From contig CAVROA010000020.1 of the NCBI GenBank assembly GCA_963722715.1, forward strand, positions 62,001 through 126,000: DNA of 64,000 bases, given 5' to 3'. The stretch is from DASQGA01 sp963722715 (GTDB lineage Bacteria > Actinomycetota > Thermoleophilia > Gaiellales > Gaiellaceae). Positions within the stretch are counted from its first letter, which is position 1. Each line of letters opens with the position of its first letter. Position numbers and translations under genes: made by a program. Below, piece by piece: positions 42,449 to 51,806 of the stretch. A model generated the notes under the pieces. It saw only the letters and a program-made list of their open reading frames with translations, was not told where the DNA came from and did not search any database.

Positions 42449-43510
42449 CTACGCCGCCCAGCGGAAGCCGGTGGCCTCGGGGCGCGGCGCCAGCGGGCTG
42501 GCCGGCAGGCCGCCCGGCGGGTCGTCCTCGTTGTAGGCGCTCGGCGCCACGTCGTTGGGCGCGTCGGCGTGGAACAGCGCGGCGAGCAGCTCGATCTGCC
42601 CGCGGCCCACGCCCAGCTCGCCCATGCCGCCGCCGTACATCGGCCGCCGCTCCCGCGCGCAGCGCGCGTAGACCTCGAACAGCGCGCGCAGGCTGCCGAT
42701 CCGCGACGGCTTGACGTTCACCACGCGCGCGGCCAGCGGCGTCGCGCCGATGTCCTCGGCGCTGCGGATCGGCGAGTCGTAGGACACGCGCTCGAGGTGA
42801 TCGCCGAGCCGCTGCGCGATCTCGGGCAGGTCGTGCGGGTCCTCCAGGTAGGCGTCCGGGAACGCGGCGAGCACGTGGTCGTACAGCGCGCCCAGCGCCT
42901 CCGGATCCTCGACCTCGAAGCCGTACTGGCCCTTGAAGTCGATCGTGTCGACCGCGCCGGTCGCCGCGACCTCGTCGACGAGCGCCGGCGCCCAGGTCGC
43001 CTCCGCGTCGAGCTTGAAGCGCACACCGGGGGAGCGGGCGAGCCGCCGGCGCACCGGCTCGATCGAAGGCTCCTTGCCGAGGCCGAGCGAGTTGACGAAG
43101 CGCACCGGCTGCGGCTCCAGCCCGAGCACGTCGTGCAGCGAGCGGCCGGCCTGGCGCAGCGCGAGGTCGAGCGCCGCCGACTCGAACGCCCAGTTGCGGA
43201 AGCGCAGCGCCACGTCCCACTCCGGCGGCTCCGGCCACAGCTCGAGCGTGGCGAGGTGGTCGCAGAAGCCGGCCAGCGTCCACTCGCCCTCGAGCGGCAG
43301 CGAGGGCCGCGTCTCGTGCAGCGCGGTGCCGTCCTCGCGGAACACCGAGACGTCCTCGCCCAGCCCGTCGGCGCCGGCGCCGACGAGCCGCACGTGCGTC
43401 GTGATGCGCTCGAACTCGTAGGCGAGGACGGCGTGCAGGCGGTCGTACTCGCACGCCTCGATGACGAGCGGCAGCTCCGCGAGCCGCGGCCACAGCGACT
43501 CGCCGTTCAT
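42449..43510 (-). CDS. Enolase-superfamily (mandelate racemase-like) enzyme
   Basis: The 353-residue protein has the enolase-superfamily barrel: FKLDAEATW, VDTIDFKGQYG (first metal Asp), DAYLEDPHDLPE (Glu ligand), YDSPIRSAEDI (third acidic site) and the second lysine in VVNVKPSRIGSLRALFE, then MYGGGMGELGVGRGQIELLA. Members abstract a proton next to a carboxylate; o-succinylbenzoate synthase or dipeptide epimerase are the nearest types, but the substrate is open. The reading frame is entirely intact between broken genes, and its third codon positions are almost all G or C, more so than the surrounding genes. It may come from another source, by transfer or by chimeric assembly. Confidence 0.75.
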   Translation of the reverse strand: MNGESLWPRLAELPLVIEACEYDRLHAVLAYEFERITTHVRLVGAGADGLGEDVSVFREDGTALHETRPSLPLEGEWTLAGFCDHLATLELWPEPPEWDVALRFRNWAFESAALDLALRQAGRSLHDVLGLEPQPVRFVNSLGLGKEPSIEPVRRRLARSPGVRFKLDAEATWAPALVDEVAATGAVDTIDFKGQYGFEVEDPEALGALYDHVLAAFPDAYLEDPHDLPEIAQRLGDHLERVSYDSPIRSAEDIGATPLAARVVNVKPSRIGSLRALFEVYARCARERRPMYGGGMGELGVGRGQIELLAALFHADAPNDVAPSAYNEDDPPGGLPASPLAPRPEATGFRWAA

Positions 43511-43537
43511 CGTTGGCGCTCGCGGGGTTCACCGCCG

Positions 43538-43690
43538 TCATTGTTTCATCAGGCCTCGCCGTAGACCCGGCGGCGGCCGCCCCGCTTGGCGGGCCTCGCG
43601 CTCCGTCTCCGGGCGCGCGCTGGGGCGCAACACGTAGAGCGCCACGGCGACCGCGACCAGCGAGAGGCGCAGATGTCCCGGTCTTCGAGG
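43538..43690 (-). pseudogene. Possible C-terminal fragment of a single-pass membrane protein
   Basis: A minus-strand stretch reads LSLVAVAVALYVLRPSARPE followed by a charged tail (TEREARQAG, RRGLMKQ) and a stop at 43538. One helix plus a basic tail looks protein-like, but no start or family is found and the upstream part is missing. Confidence 0.25.
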
Positions 43691-43767
43691 GCCATGAGCG
43701 CCGTGCCGCACCGGGAGCTCTGGCAGGCTCTGCGCATCCAAGCCTGCCACCTACGAGGAGGGGAATC

Positions 43768-44127
43768 ATGCGGGTAACCGGCATAACCGCGAACCTCCCG
43801 GTTGCCGACATAGCGACTGCGAGCGAGTTCTACCGGGAGTACCTGGGGCTGAGCGTGGAGGCGTTGAACCTCGGCTGGGTGGCCAGGTACGCCTCATCGG
43901 ACGGGCGGGCCTCGGTCCAGCTCGTAACCGGCGATGCCAGCGCGCCGCAGGATTCCGTCATCTCGGTCCACGTCGGCGCCGACGTGGACGAGGCATACGC
44001 CGAGGCTCGCCGGCGTGGGTACGAGATCGTACATCCGCTCACCGATGAACCTTGGGGCGTGCGGAGATTCTTCGTCCGGGCCCCTGATGGCAACATCATC
44101 AACATCGTCAGTCATTCAGACGAATAG
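43768..44127 (+). CDS. VOC-family (glyoxalase/bleomycin-resistance-like) protein
   Basis: The 119-residue protein has the paired beta-alpha-beta-beta-beta units of the vicinal-oxygen-chelate fold: ITANLPVADIATASEFYREY, VISVHVGADVDEAYAEARRR, and the C-terminal FFVRAPDGNIINIVSH with a metal-type Asn/His end. Such proteins act as dioxygenases, isomerases or antibiotic-binding proteins; which applies here is not evident. ATG with a strong AGGAGGGG site 4 nt upstream. It lies between the enolase-superfamily gene and the second cyclase gene. Confidence 0.8.
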   Translation: MRVTGITANLPVADIATASEFYREYLGLSVEALNLGWVARYASSDGRASVQLVTGDASAPQDSVISVHVGADVDEAYAEARRRGYEIVHPLTDEPWGVRRFFVRAPDGNIINIVSHSDE

Positions 44128-44236
44128 GCCGACAGGCGCTTCTGCGCGTTCAGCGGCGACGGCTTCGGGCGGTGCGTTTGGTGCAGCTGGTGAACGCGCC
44201 ACTCCAGATCGCTGCGAGCTCGACTGGTCGGACGCT

Positions 44237-44344
44237 ATGGGCGCCGTCGTCTTCATCGCCTTCCTGGCCTGGGTGTTCGCAGCGAGCGTTTCCCTCGTCC
44301 TGGCGATGCCGCGTGGCCAGATCCCGGCTGACCGTCGGGCTTGA
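44237..44344 (+). CDS. Possible 35-residue single-helix peptide
   Basis: ATG followed by one hydrophobic helix (MGAVVFIAFLAWVFAASVSL) and a basic tail, ending at a TGA. There is no clear ribosome site. It could be a real small membrane peptide or noise ahead of the cyclase gene. Confidence 0.25.
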   Translation: MGAVVFIAFLAWVFAASVSLVLAMPRGQIPADRRA

Positions 44345-44459
44345 GCGGAACGTAACTGAGTCAGCCGAGACGCGCTTCACGGCGAGTTCGCCCGCCGGAC
44401 CAAAACGTGAGAGAGTTGGGCGAGTAGGACCGGGTCGAGTGCTCGGGTTGTCTGATCGC

Positions 44460-47400
44460 GTGCCCAAGGAGGCGAGCAGTGGAACAGAGACCGTCGCCGA
44501 GCAGGAGCGAGCGTCGGACACGGAGCGCAGGCATCTCACGGTCTTCTTCTGCGATCTCGTCGAATCGACTGCGCTCAGCGAGCAGCTCGACCCGGAAGAT
44601 CTCGTCGAGCTCATCGCCGCATACCACGCCGCCTCAGCCGAGGTGATCGAGCGCTTTCACGGCCACGTCGCGCAGTACCAGGGCGACGGCGTTCTCGCCT
44701 ACTTCGGGTATCCCCACGCACAGGGCGACGACGCCGTCCACGCCGTTCGCGCTGGGCTCGACATCGTCCGCGCCGTCCAGGGCTCTCAGGGCCCCGACTC
44801 GACGGCGCCGAGGTGCGCCTTGCCGCCCGTGTCGGCATCCACACAGGCATCGTGGTCGTGAGCGAGATGGGAGCGGGCAGGCGGCGTCAGTCCCTCGCCG
44901 TCGGAGACACCGTGAACGTGGCGGCGCGGTTGGAGAAGCTCGCCGACCCGGGAACGGTCGTCGTCAGCGCGGCAACCGAGCGTTCGACGCGCGGGTATTC
45001 GGCTTCGCGACGATGGATGCCGTAAGGGTCAAGGGCATCGCCGAACCGATCATCGTCTATCGCGTCGCCGACGACGCGGGCATCCGCACTCGCCTCGCGC
45101 TCGCTGCGGCTACCGGCCTCACGCCGCTCGTGGGCCGCGAGCGGGAGCTCGAGACTATGGAAGAGCGCTGGCGGCTAGCGTGCGAGGGGACAGGTCAGGC
45201 GGTCCTCGTCTCCGGCGAGCCGGGATTGGAAGTCGCGTCTCGTCCACGAGCTGGGCCGGCGAGTCGGCGACGAAGGGACTCGCCTGGTCTTCCAGGCATC
45301 TCCCTACTACGCGAGTAGTGCGCTCCATCCCGTGATCGAGGAGCTCCAGCGAATGTTCCGGATCGACGGCAAGCGAGCGACGAAGGCATTCTCGTCCGCC
45401 TGACGGAAGAGCTCGAGTTGCAGGGGGTTTCGGTCGAAGAGACACGCCCTGCTCTCGCCTCGCTGCTCTCCATCGCCGAGTCCAGTGATGCGACGCGCGA
45501 GCTTGCGCCCCAGGAACAGAAGCGGCAGACGTTCGCGGCATTGAGGGCCTTGATGGCGGCGGAGCCCGGCAGCGTCGCGTTCTCGCCGTCTTTGAGGACA
45601 TCCATTGGGCCGACCCGTCGACCCTCGAGCTGCTCGGCCTCATGCTTACGGACGCGCCCACGCAGCGCGTCCTCATCGTCATGACCGCGAGGCCCGAGTT
45701 CGAGCCGCCATGGCCGGCCGACACGACGTTCGCAAGGCTGAGCCTCGCACGCCTGGAAGGAAACGAGGTCGACGAGCTCATGGCCGCTGTCCTCGGTGGG
45801 GAAGCCTGCCGAAAGGCGTGCGGGCCGAGGTTGCCGAACGAGCCGCAGGTGTGCCCCTCTTCATCGAGGAGACGCTCAAGATGATCCTCGAGTCCGGGCC
45901 GGGCGAACGCCGGCCATACCCGGCACCCTCCAGAACCTGCTCACGGCTCGTCTCGACGGCCTCGGCGACACGAAGGAGCTCGCTCAGCTCGCCTCGGTCG
46001 CCGCACTCGGAGGCGAGTTCAGCTTCGAGTTGCTTCGCTCCGTGACCCAGTCAGATAAAGCAAGGCTGAAGGAGGCGCTGGACAAGCTCGTGCGCGGGGA
46101 GCTCCTGTACGAACGCGGCACCCTCAGCGACCCGGTGTACGTGTTCAAGCATGCCCTCATTCGGGAGGCGGCGTACGGGTCGCTCCTGCGCTCGGCGCGC
46201 AGAAGCTTCCATGACCGCATCGCCCGGCTCTCGAGGAAGCGTTCCCAGAGAGGGTCGAGAACGACGTCGAGCTGATCGCCCAGCACCTGACGGAGGCGGG
46301 ACGGACGCTCGACGCGATCCGCTACTGGCAGCTGTCCGGGGAGCGAGCGTTGCGTGCATGGGCAACTGGAGGAGGCCGCCACTCAGTTCGAGAAAGGCCT
46401 CGAGCTCTTGACGTCTCTGCCGGAGAGCCAGGAAACCCAGGAGCTCGAGCTCGCATTCCAGCTTGGCCGCGGGACAGCCCTCATGGCCGCGCGCGGCTAC
46501 GCGGCGCCTGAAGCCGAGGCGGCGTACGTGCGCGCCGAAGCTCTCAGCGGCGAGATCGCTGATTCTTCGCGACTCGCCCCGGCGCTCTACGGACTCGGCG
46601 CGTTTTATGCCTCCACGGGGCAGCCAGGGAAAGCCTACGAGTACGGCCGCCGTCTGCACGCCGTGGCCGACGCCCTCGGCGATCCCGACGTGCTGATGGA
46701 GGCAAACGTCATTCTCGGCATTGCGCAGTACTTGCGAGGAAATTCCGTGGCGGCCGAGTCGCGTTTCGAGCATGTGCTCGCCCGTTGGGAGCCCGAAAAG
46801 CACCGCGACCACATCTTCTCCTACGGGCAAGAGCCGGGTGTCGTGAGCCTGGCGATGACCGCGCTCACTCGCGGATGGCTCGGTCGCCTCGACGAGGCGC
46901 TCGGGTTTGCGGGTGAGGCCGAGCTGAGGGGCCGCGAAGTCGCACACCCGCTCACGTTCGCCTACACACTCGCCGCCATCGGCATCCTCTACCAGTTGGT
47001 CGGCGACGTCGAGCGGGCCGAGGGCACAGCCCGAGAGCTCGTGACCGTGACGAGCGAGCATGCCCTTCCCATGTGGCTCGCATGGGGACGAACCATGCGC
47101 GGCTGGGCGCTCCTCGAGCGCGGACGAGCCGAGGAAGGGATGGCGGAGATCACGGTCGGTATGGCGGGTGCCGAGGTTGCTCATTCCTCGGTGATGAAGA
47201 TCCACTTTCTGAGCCAGCTCGCTGAAACGTTCGGCAGGCTTGGGTACGTCAGCGAGGGAGTCGCCATGGTCGAGGAGGGTTTCGCAGATCTCGGGCCGAC
47301 GGACGAGCGAGTGTCCGAGGCAGAACTTCACCGGTCGCGCGGGCTACTTCATCTCGCCGGCAAGGGCGAATCGGTCGCGGCCGAAGCGTGCTTCCGGCAG

Positions 47401-47610
47401 GGGATCGAGGTGGCCCGCCGGCAGCAGGCGCTCCTGCTCGAGCTCCGCTCGGCCACGGCCCTCGCCGAGCTCCTAGCCGGCGAGGAGCGAGCCGGGGAAG
47501 CGCGCGTGGTTCTGGAAGACGTGACCGGTCGCTTCACGCAGGGGCTTGGAACCCCAGTACTCCAGAGTGCGAGCGACCTGCTCGAGCGGATCGGCGGCGC
47601 CCGCGGCTAG
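44460..47610 (+). pseudogene. Class III cyclase - ATPase - TPR regulator (second copy), frameshifted
   Basis: From GTG 44460 the segments read as one protein of about 1,050 residues. The cyclase domain begins RRHLTVFFCDLVESTALSEQ, with VAQYQGDGVLAYFGYPHAQG and ARVGIHTGIVVVSEMGAG (44540-45000). An ATPase domain follows with TPLVGRERELETMEERWRLA and the P-loop region near 45210. Then AHADPSTLELLGL- and IVMTARPEFEPPW-like segments come near 45600-45720, and LASVAALGGEFSFELLRSV near 46000. A clean TPR region runs from 46354 to the stop (QLEEAATQFEKGLELLTSLP onward). About eight frame changes lie between 44800 and 46350; the last 1.25 kb is clean. The architecture matches the minus-strand regulator at 38.7-41.3 kb. 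Confidence 0.7.
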
Positions 47611-47715
47611 TGCTCGTCTTCGCCTCGTAGTGAAGAGGAACGAATTCAGCTTTTCGTTTACCGGAGCGGGCTAAGGCCGCAGCGAGGTTCCGGATATGTC
47701 CCGAGAAGACCTTGT

Positions 47716-47721
47716 TAAGAT
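47716..47721 (+). promoter_or_regulatory. Leaderless -10 hexamer of the cupin gene
   Basis: TAAGAT ends 7 nt before the ATG at 47729. Confidence 0.5.
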
Positions 47722-47728
47722 CCGCTGA

Positions 47729-48289
47729 ATGGTTCCCGAGGCCCCGCTCGAACAGAAAGCAGGCGGGCTCGTGCCCGGCGGGGAGGGATGGTTCGTCGTG
47801 AACTCGCGAGAGGCACGCTGGCGCAGTGCCGACGGACGAGGGGCGCAGGTCTCCTTCGATGGGTGGCCAGACGGGTATTTCCCGCAAATCGGAATCGCTC
47901 TCTTTGTGCTCGGGCCCGGTGAGCCGATCGGGATGTACCACTGGGAAGCCGACCAGGAGGACTTTCTTGTGCTCTCGGGCGAGGCGCTACTACTCATCGA
48001 AGGCGGCGAGCGCCGCTTACGCCAGTGGGACTTCGTCCACTGTCCCCCCGGGACGAAGCACATCATTCTCGGCGCCGGAGATGGGCCTTGCGCCGTGCTG
48101 GCCCTCGGCGCACGGGAGCATCAGGACACTGACGAGTGGGGCGCCTACACCGTTGATGAGGCTGCGCTCCGCCACGGCGCCGGCGTGGATCAGGAGACGA
48201 CTGAGGCGGAGGAGGCATACGCGAGGCTTCCGCATCGCGAGCCGACGCGGTACAAAGAGGGCTGGCTTCCCGGTCCTGAGAACGCCTAG
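47729..48289 (+). CDS. Cupin-domain protein
   Basis: The 186-residue protein holds one cupin barrel at about residues 50-130: PIGMYHWEADQEDFLVLSGE supplies the first motif (His, Glu ligands) and FVHCPPGTKHIILGAG the second (His). N- and C-terminal extensions (RARLPHREPTRY-like end) are not catalytic in appearance. Single-cupin proteins bind metal and may act as dioxygenases, isomerases or sensors. It is leaderless and stands alone, so the role is unknown. Confidence 0.85.
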   Translation: MVPEAPLEQKAGGLVPGGEGWFVVNSREARWRSADGRGAQVSFDGWPDGYFPQIGIALFVLGPGEPIGMYHWEADQEDFLVLSGEALLLIEGGERRLRQWDFVHCPPGTKHIILGAGDGPCAVLALGAREHQDTDEWGAYTVDEAALRHGAGVDQETTEAEEAYARLPHREPTRYKEGWLPGPENA

Positions 48290-48444
48290 GTCGAGTGACG
48301 CAGCGCCACGAGAAATTCCGTGCGAGGGCAGTCCCGCAAGCGGCCTAGGCTTCGCCCTCGGTTGGTTCCAGCAGCTCGTCCAAAAGTGCGCCCCGTCGCT
48401 TGCGAGCTGAGACCCCTCGGTCGGGTGACGCTTAGCGGCCCAGA

Positions 48445-48705
48445 ATGCGGAAGACTACGGGTCCAGTCTCTGTCGGCGCCTTTCGCATCCTGATCAGCCC
48501 CTCCCGGCTCGCGCCCGAGCTCGGAGAGGCGCTCGGCCGCGCCGGCTGCCTCGTGCAGGACGGGGGTGAGGGTGTCCTCGTCGTCCAGGCCGCGGCGCCG
48601 ACGCGCGAGCAAGCCGAGCGAGAGCTTCGCCTCTACGTGGCGAGCTGGCTCGCGCTGAACGAGGGCGCCGAGGTCGAGGTCGACCCCGAGCCCGAGCTCG
48701 ACTAG
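48445..48705 (+). CDS. Conserved-looking 86-residue protein, unknown function
   Basis: A short soluble protein with an alternating amphipathic pattern: FRILISPSRLAPELGEALGR, a CLVQDGGEGVLVVQAAAPT strand-rich part and an acidic end EGAEVEVDPEPELD. No family is recognised. The stop overlaps the convergent GGDEF/HD-GYP gene by 4 bp. The coding character (GC-rich third positions, no frame break) supports it. Confidence 0.6.
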   Translation: MRKTTGPVSVGAFRILISPSRLAPELGEALGRAGCLVQDGGEGVLVVQAAAPTREQAERELRLYVASWLALNEGAEVEVDPEPELD

Positions 48706-50531
48706 GCGCTCTGGGCAGCGATCGGCGCGCTGCCCCGCTCCTCCGCGACGAACGCAGCGACGATAATCGGGTCGAACTGGGTTCCCGCGCAATGGCCGAG
48801 CTCCGCGAGTGCCTGGGCGGGGGAGAGCCGTGTCCCGTAGACGCGCTCGGTGGTCATTGCGTCGTAGGCGTCTGCCACGAAGATGATCCGGGCTCCGAGG
48901 GGAATCGTCTCGCCCGCCAGGCCTTCGGGGTAGCCCTGGCCGTCCCAGCGCTCATGGTGGTGCAGGACCCAGGTCGTGATCGGCTCGACTCCGAGGGATT
49001 GCAGCATGCGGAAGCCGATCTGGGGGTGCCGCTCGAGGACGAGGCGCTCCGAGTCGGAGAGTGCGTCCGGCTTACGGAGGATCTCCTCGGGGATCGCGAG
49101 CTTGCCGAGATCATGCAGTCGGCCGGCGAGACGGACGAGCTGGATGTCCTCGGAGGAGAGCCTAAGGCGGCTGGCGATCTCGGCGGCAAGCTCACCGACC
49201 GCGTGCGAGTGGCTGCCCGTATAGGCGTCCCGGGCGTCGACGGCGTAAGCAAGCGTCGCCGCAGCGCGGAGGCGCGCCTCCCGGTCGGGCCCCTCGGCGA
49301 GCTTGTGGAGCTCTGCGATATCGACCAACTCGGGATGGAAGAGGCGCGCCCTGCCCTTGCCGGCACGTTTCGCCTCGTAGAGAGCTTTGTCCGCCGCCTG
49401 AACGAGCTCTCCCCGGTCGGAGGCGTGGCGCGGGTAGGTTGCGATTCCGGCCGAGACGCTTGTCTGCAGACCGGGCTCGAGCTTCGTTCCCGCCACCCGC
49501 TGCACGATCTTCTCGGCCGCCGTTATGGCGTCTCTCTCCTCGGTTCTCGTCATGATCAGGGCGAACTCGTCGCCGCCGATCCGGAACGCCTCCTCGCTCT
49601 GCCGGAGCTCGCCCGCCAGGCGTGCGAGCACGCGGTCTCCGACCGGATGGCCGCGAAGGTCGTTGATCCGCTTGAAGTCGTCGATATCAATGAGACAGAG
49701 GCTCACGGCGCTGCCGGCCTCGCCTGCCTCGGCGAGCACAGCGTCGAGGCGGTCGTGGAAATGACCGTGGTTCCCGACGCCCGTCAGCGGGTCGATCGAT
49801 GCGAGCCGCATCGCCTCGACGGCGCGATGGACCGAGCGTTGGTAGAGGGCTATCGCGATTAGGGGTCCGGTCAGGGCCCCTGCGAGGAAGGGCGAGCGCT
49901 GCCAGATCACCGCCAGCATGAGCGTGACCGACGCCATGATCACGAAGGGAATCACGGTCCAGCGCACGTAGCCGTAGGCAACTCGTTCGTACCGCTCGCG
50001 GCCGCTCCTAGCAACCACTGCCGCCAGGAGCCCGACGTTCACGACATAGAACGCGAGCGAGCCGAGAGCCGCTTCCAGGATGAGCCCCTGCAAGCCGTCC
50101 AACGGCACGACCGCGGTCGCGCCCCCCGCGGCGGCGGCGGCGAGCGCGTAGAGGGCCGTGTTGTAGACGACGCGGCTGGGAAGCTGACGGCGCCTGATGC
50201 TCTCGACGAGCAGCATCGTCGTGAAAGCGAGCACTGTCGCGGCGGACCAGTCATAGATGACTGCCGTCCCGACGATGAAGACGTTGGCAAGGGATGTCTC
50301 ACTCTTGTCCTGGTACACATCTTCGATAGGGACCGGGAACGCCTCGACGAAAGCCGCTGCTGCAAAGAGTGCGAGTAGGCCCAGAAGCTCCCCGGCGTCA
50401 GGCGCGGATCGGGCGAACACCACCGTTGCCGCTATCGCGACGACGGCCCCCGCAAGCGCGACCGGAACGACGATCGGCAGAAGCCAGATCGTCTCCCGGG
50501 GAACTCCGCGAAGGAGCGGCCTCAGAGGCAT
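48702..50531 (-). CDS. Membrane GGDEF - HD-GYP domain c-di-GMP signalling protein
   Basis: The 609-residue protein has seven to eight N-terminal transmembrane helices (residues 15-230), a diguanylate cyclase domain with the intact GGDEF motif at 319-323, and an HD-GYP phosphodiesterase domain with HD at 473-474 and HHERWDGQGYPEGL at 524-537. Both catalytic signatures are complete, so it could both make and degrade cyclic di-GMP. The usual RxxD inhibitory site is RQSE here, so product inhibition is probably lost. The membrane region is a sensor of unknown ligand. A 31-codon frame and a structured leader precede it on the same strand. Confidence 0.93.
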   Translation of the reverse strand: MPLRPLLRGVPRETIWLLPIVVPVALAGAVVAIAATVVFARSAPDAGELLGLLALFAAAAFVEAFPVPIEDVYQDKSETSLANVFIVGTAVIYDWSAATVLAFTTMLLVESIRRRQLPSRVVYNTALYALAAAAAGGATAVVPLDGLQGLILEAALGSLAFYVVNVGLLAAVVARSGRERYERVAYGYVRWTVIPFVIMASVTLMLAVIWQRSPFLAGALTGPLIAIALYQRSVHRAVEAMRLASIDPLTGVGNHGHFHDRLDAVLAEAGEAGSAVSLCLIDIDDFKRINDLRGHPVGDRVLARLAGELRQSEEAFRIGGDEFALIMTRTEERDAITAAEKIVQRVAGTKLEPGLQTSVSAGIATYPRHASDRGELVQAADKALYEAKRAGKGRARLFHPELVDIAELHKLAEGPDREARLRAAATLAYAVDARDAYTGSHSHAVGELAAEIASRLRLSSEDIQLVRLAGRLHDLGKLAIPEEILRKPDALSDSERLVLERHPQIGFRMLQSLGVEPITTWVLHHHERWDGQGYPEGLAGETIPLGARIIFVADAYDAMTTERVYGTRLSPAQALAELGHCAGTQFDPIIVAAFVAEERGSAPIAAQSA

Positions 50532-50550
50532 AGGTCTGCCCTCTTCGCCC

Positions 50551-50646
50551 CTACGTCCAGGTCCATCCGTCGAGCTGTCCGCCCACGATCGCGATCAACA
50601 CGACGAGCGTCACTATGAGAATGCGTGTCCGCCTCCCGTGGAGCAT
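50551..50646 (-). CDS. 31-residue membrane peptide upstream of the GGDEF gene
   Basis: ATG 50646 with a G-rich site (GGGGG 7-12 nt upstream) opens a short frame with basic residues, then the helix ILIVTLVVLIAIVGG and a QLDGWTWT end. The stop lies 20 bp before the GGDEF/HD-GYP start, so the two could be co-transcribed. One-helix peptides beside membrane sensors sometimes regulate them; here this is only inferred from position. Confidence 0.45.
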   Translation of the reverse strand: MLHGRRTRILIVTLVVLIAIVGGQLDGWTWT

Positions 50647-50691
50647 GTCGTTACCCCCTTGTCCGGCCGGGGGCCGCTCCCGGGCATTTAT

Positions 50692-50743
50692 TTAGAGCAA
50701 AGGAAGTATTGCATCCGGCCGGGCCACCCCGGCATCCCTCTAA
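50692..50743 (-). promoter_or_regulatory. Candidate structured RNA leader of the GGDEF/HD-GYP unit
   Basis: On the minus strand TTAGAG and CTCTAA, 40 nt apart, can close a stem around an inner hairpin made by GCCGGG/CCCGGC with a 4-nt loop. This sits 46 nt before the 31-codon frame. It does not match the conserved core of the c-di-GMP-I riboswitch. It may be a regulatory leader or a terminator-like element. Confidence 0.3.
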
Positions 50744-50864
50744 GTGGTGATTGGCGTTGCTTACGGCGAGCGCCGCCTCTCCACGGTTCCTTCGACGCAG
50801 ATACCCAGAAAAGACGGAGGAACACCCCGATACGGTGACAGCGCGGCGGCCTCGGGAACCGGCC

Positions 50865-50870
50865 TACGAT
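50865..50870 (+). promoter_or_regulatory. Leaderless -10 hexamer of the EamA gene
   Basis: TACGAT ends 6 nt before the ATG at 50877; this selects that start from a longer open frame. Confidence 0.5.
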
Positions 50871-50876
50871 CGCCAG

Positions 50877-51773
50877 ATGGCAGTCGTGACACCGCCTGCA
50901 GTGCCAACCAGCCTTCCGCGCCGGCTGCTCGGCCGAACGCCCGCACCGCTGCTCGTGATCGGAGCCGCCCTCTCCGTCCAGTGTGGCGCTGCGCTCGCGA
51001 CGACGCTCTTCGAGGAGGCAGGTGCGCTCGGGGCCGTCTGGTTGAGGCAGGCCTTCGGTGCGGTGATCCTCGTCGCCCTGAGCCGGGGCTCCCTTCGACG
51101 TCTGCGGGGGCGTCCGCTTATGCCCGTGCTCGCGCTCGGCGGGATCCTCGCCGTCATGAACTCGCTCTTCTACGAGTCGATCGACCGCGTTCCGCTCGGG
51201 GTCGCCGTGACCGCCGAGTTCCTGGGCCCGCTCTTCGTCGCGGTGCTTGGATCGCGCCGCATCGAGGACTTTCTCTGGGTCCTGCTCGCCGGCGCAGGCG
51301 TGGCGCTCCTGGGGAGCCCGAGCGTCGACGTCGACCACATCGGACTCTTGCTCGCGCTCGGCGCCGGCGGGTGCTGGGCCCTGTACATCGTGGTTGGCAA
51401 GCGGCTCACGTCGACCTGGCCGCTCCTGGACGGGCTGACCATCGCGATGCTGGTTGCGGCCGTCCTGATCGCCCCGCTCGGGATTGCGTCCGCAGGTGTT
51501 GAGCTTCTGGATCCGTCCCTGCTCGCGGTCGCGGTCGTCGTCGCGCTCCTGGCCTCGGTCGTTCCTTACCTCCTCGAGCTGAGCGCCCTGCGCCGCATCC
51601 GCGTCTCCGCCTTCGGGATCCTGATGAGCCTCGAGCCAGCGGCCGCTGCACTCGCGGGCGCCCTGATCCTCTCGCAGCGGCTCACTCTGCTCGAGTCGGT
51701 GGCCGTCGTTCTCGTGATCGCCGCTTCCGTCGGGGCCAATCGGCGCGCGGCCGCAGCTCCTCCACCCGCCTGA
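50877..51773 (+). CDS. EamA/RhtA-type drug/metabolite transporter
   Basis: The 298-residue protein has ten hydrophobic helices in two EamA repeats, as in the amino-acid and threonine exporter RhtA. Recognisable segments include FEEAGALGAVWLRQAFGAVI in the first repeat and YLLELSALRRIRVSAFGILM with SLEPAAAALAGALIL in the second, close to the RhtA signature. It exports amino acids or metabolites by proton exchange; the substrate is not shown. The ATG is leaderless. A 33-bp gap separates it from the sigma factor gene. Confidence 0.88.
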   Translation: MAVVTPPAVPTSLPRRLLGRTPAPLLVIGAALSVQCGAALATTLFEEAGALGAVWLRQAFGAVILVALSRGSLRRLRGRPLMPVLALGGILAVMNSLFYESIDRVPLGVAVTAEFLGPLFVAVLGSRRIEDFLWVLLAGAGVALLGSPSVDVDHIGLLLALGAGGCWALYIVVGKRLTSTWPLLDGLTIAMLVAAVLIAPLGIASAGVELLDPSLLAVAVVVALLASVVPYLLELSALRRIRVSAFGILMSLEPAAAALAGALILSQRLTLLESVAVVLVIAASVGANRRAAAAPPPA

Positions 51774-51806
51774 TTAGCCTAACCTGCGTCTGGGCACGAA
51801 AGAACA

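Noticed and set aside
50692..50743. Reading the folded leader as a c-di-GMP riboswitch
   Set aside because: The conserved core sequence of that class could not be found, so it is only listed as an unassigned structure.
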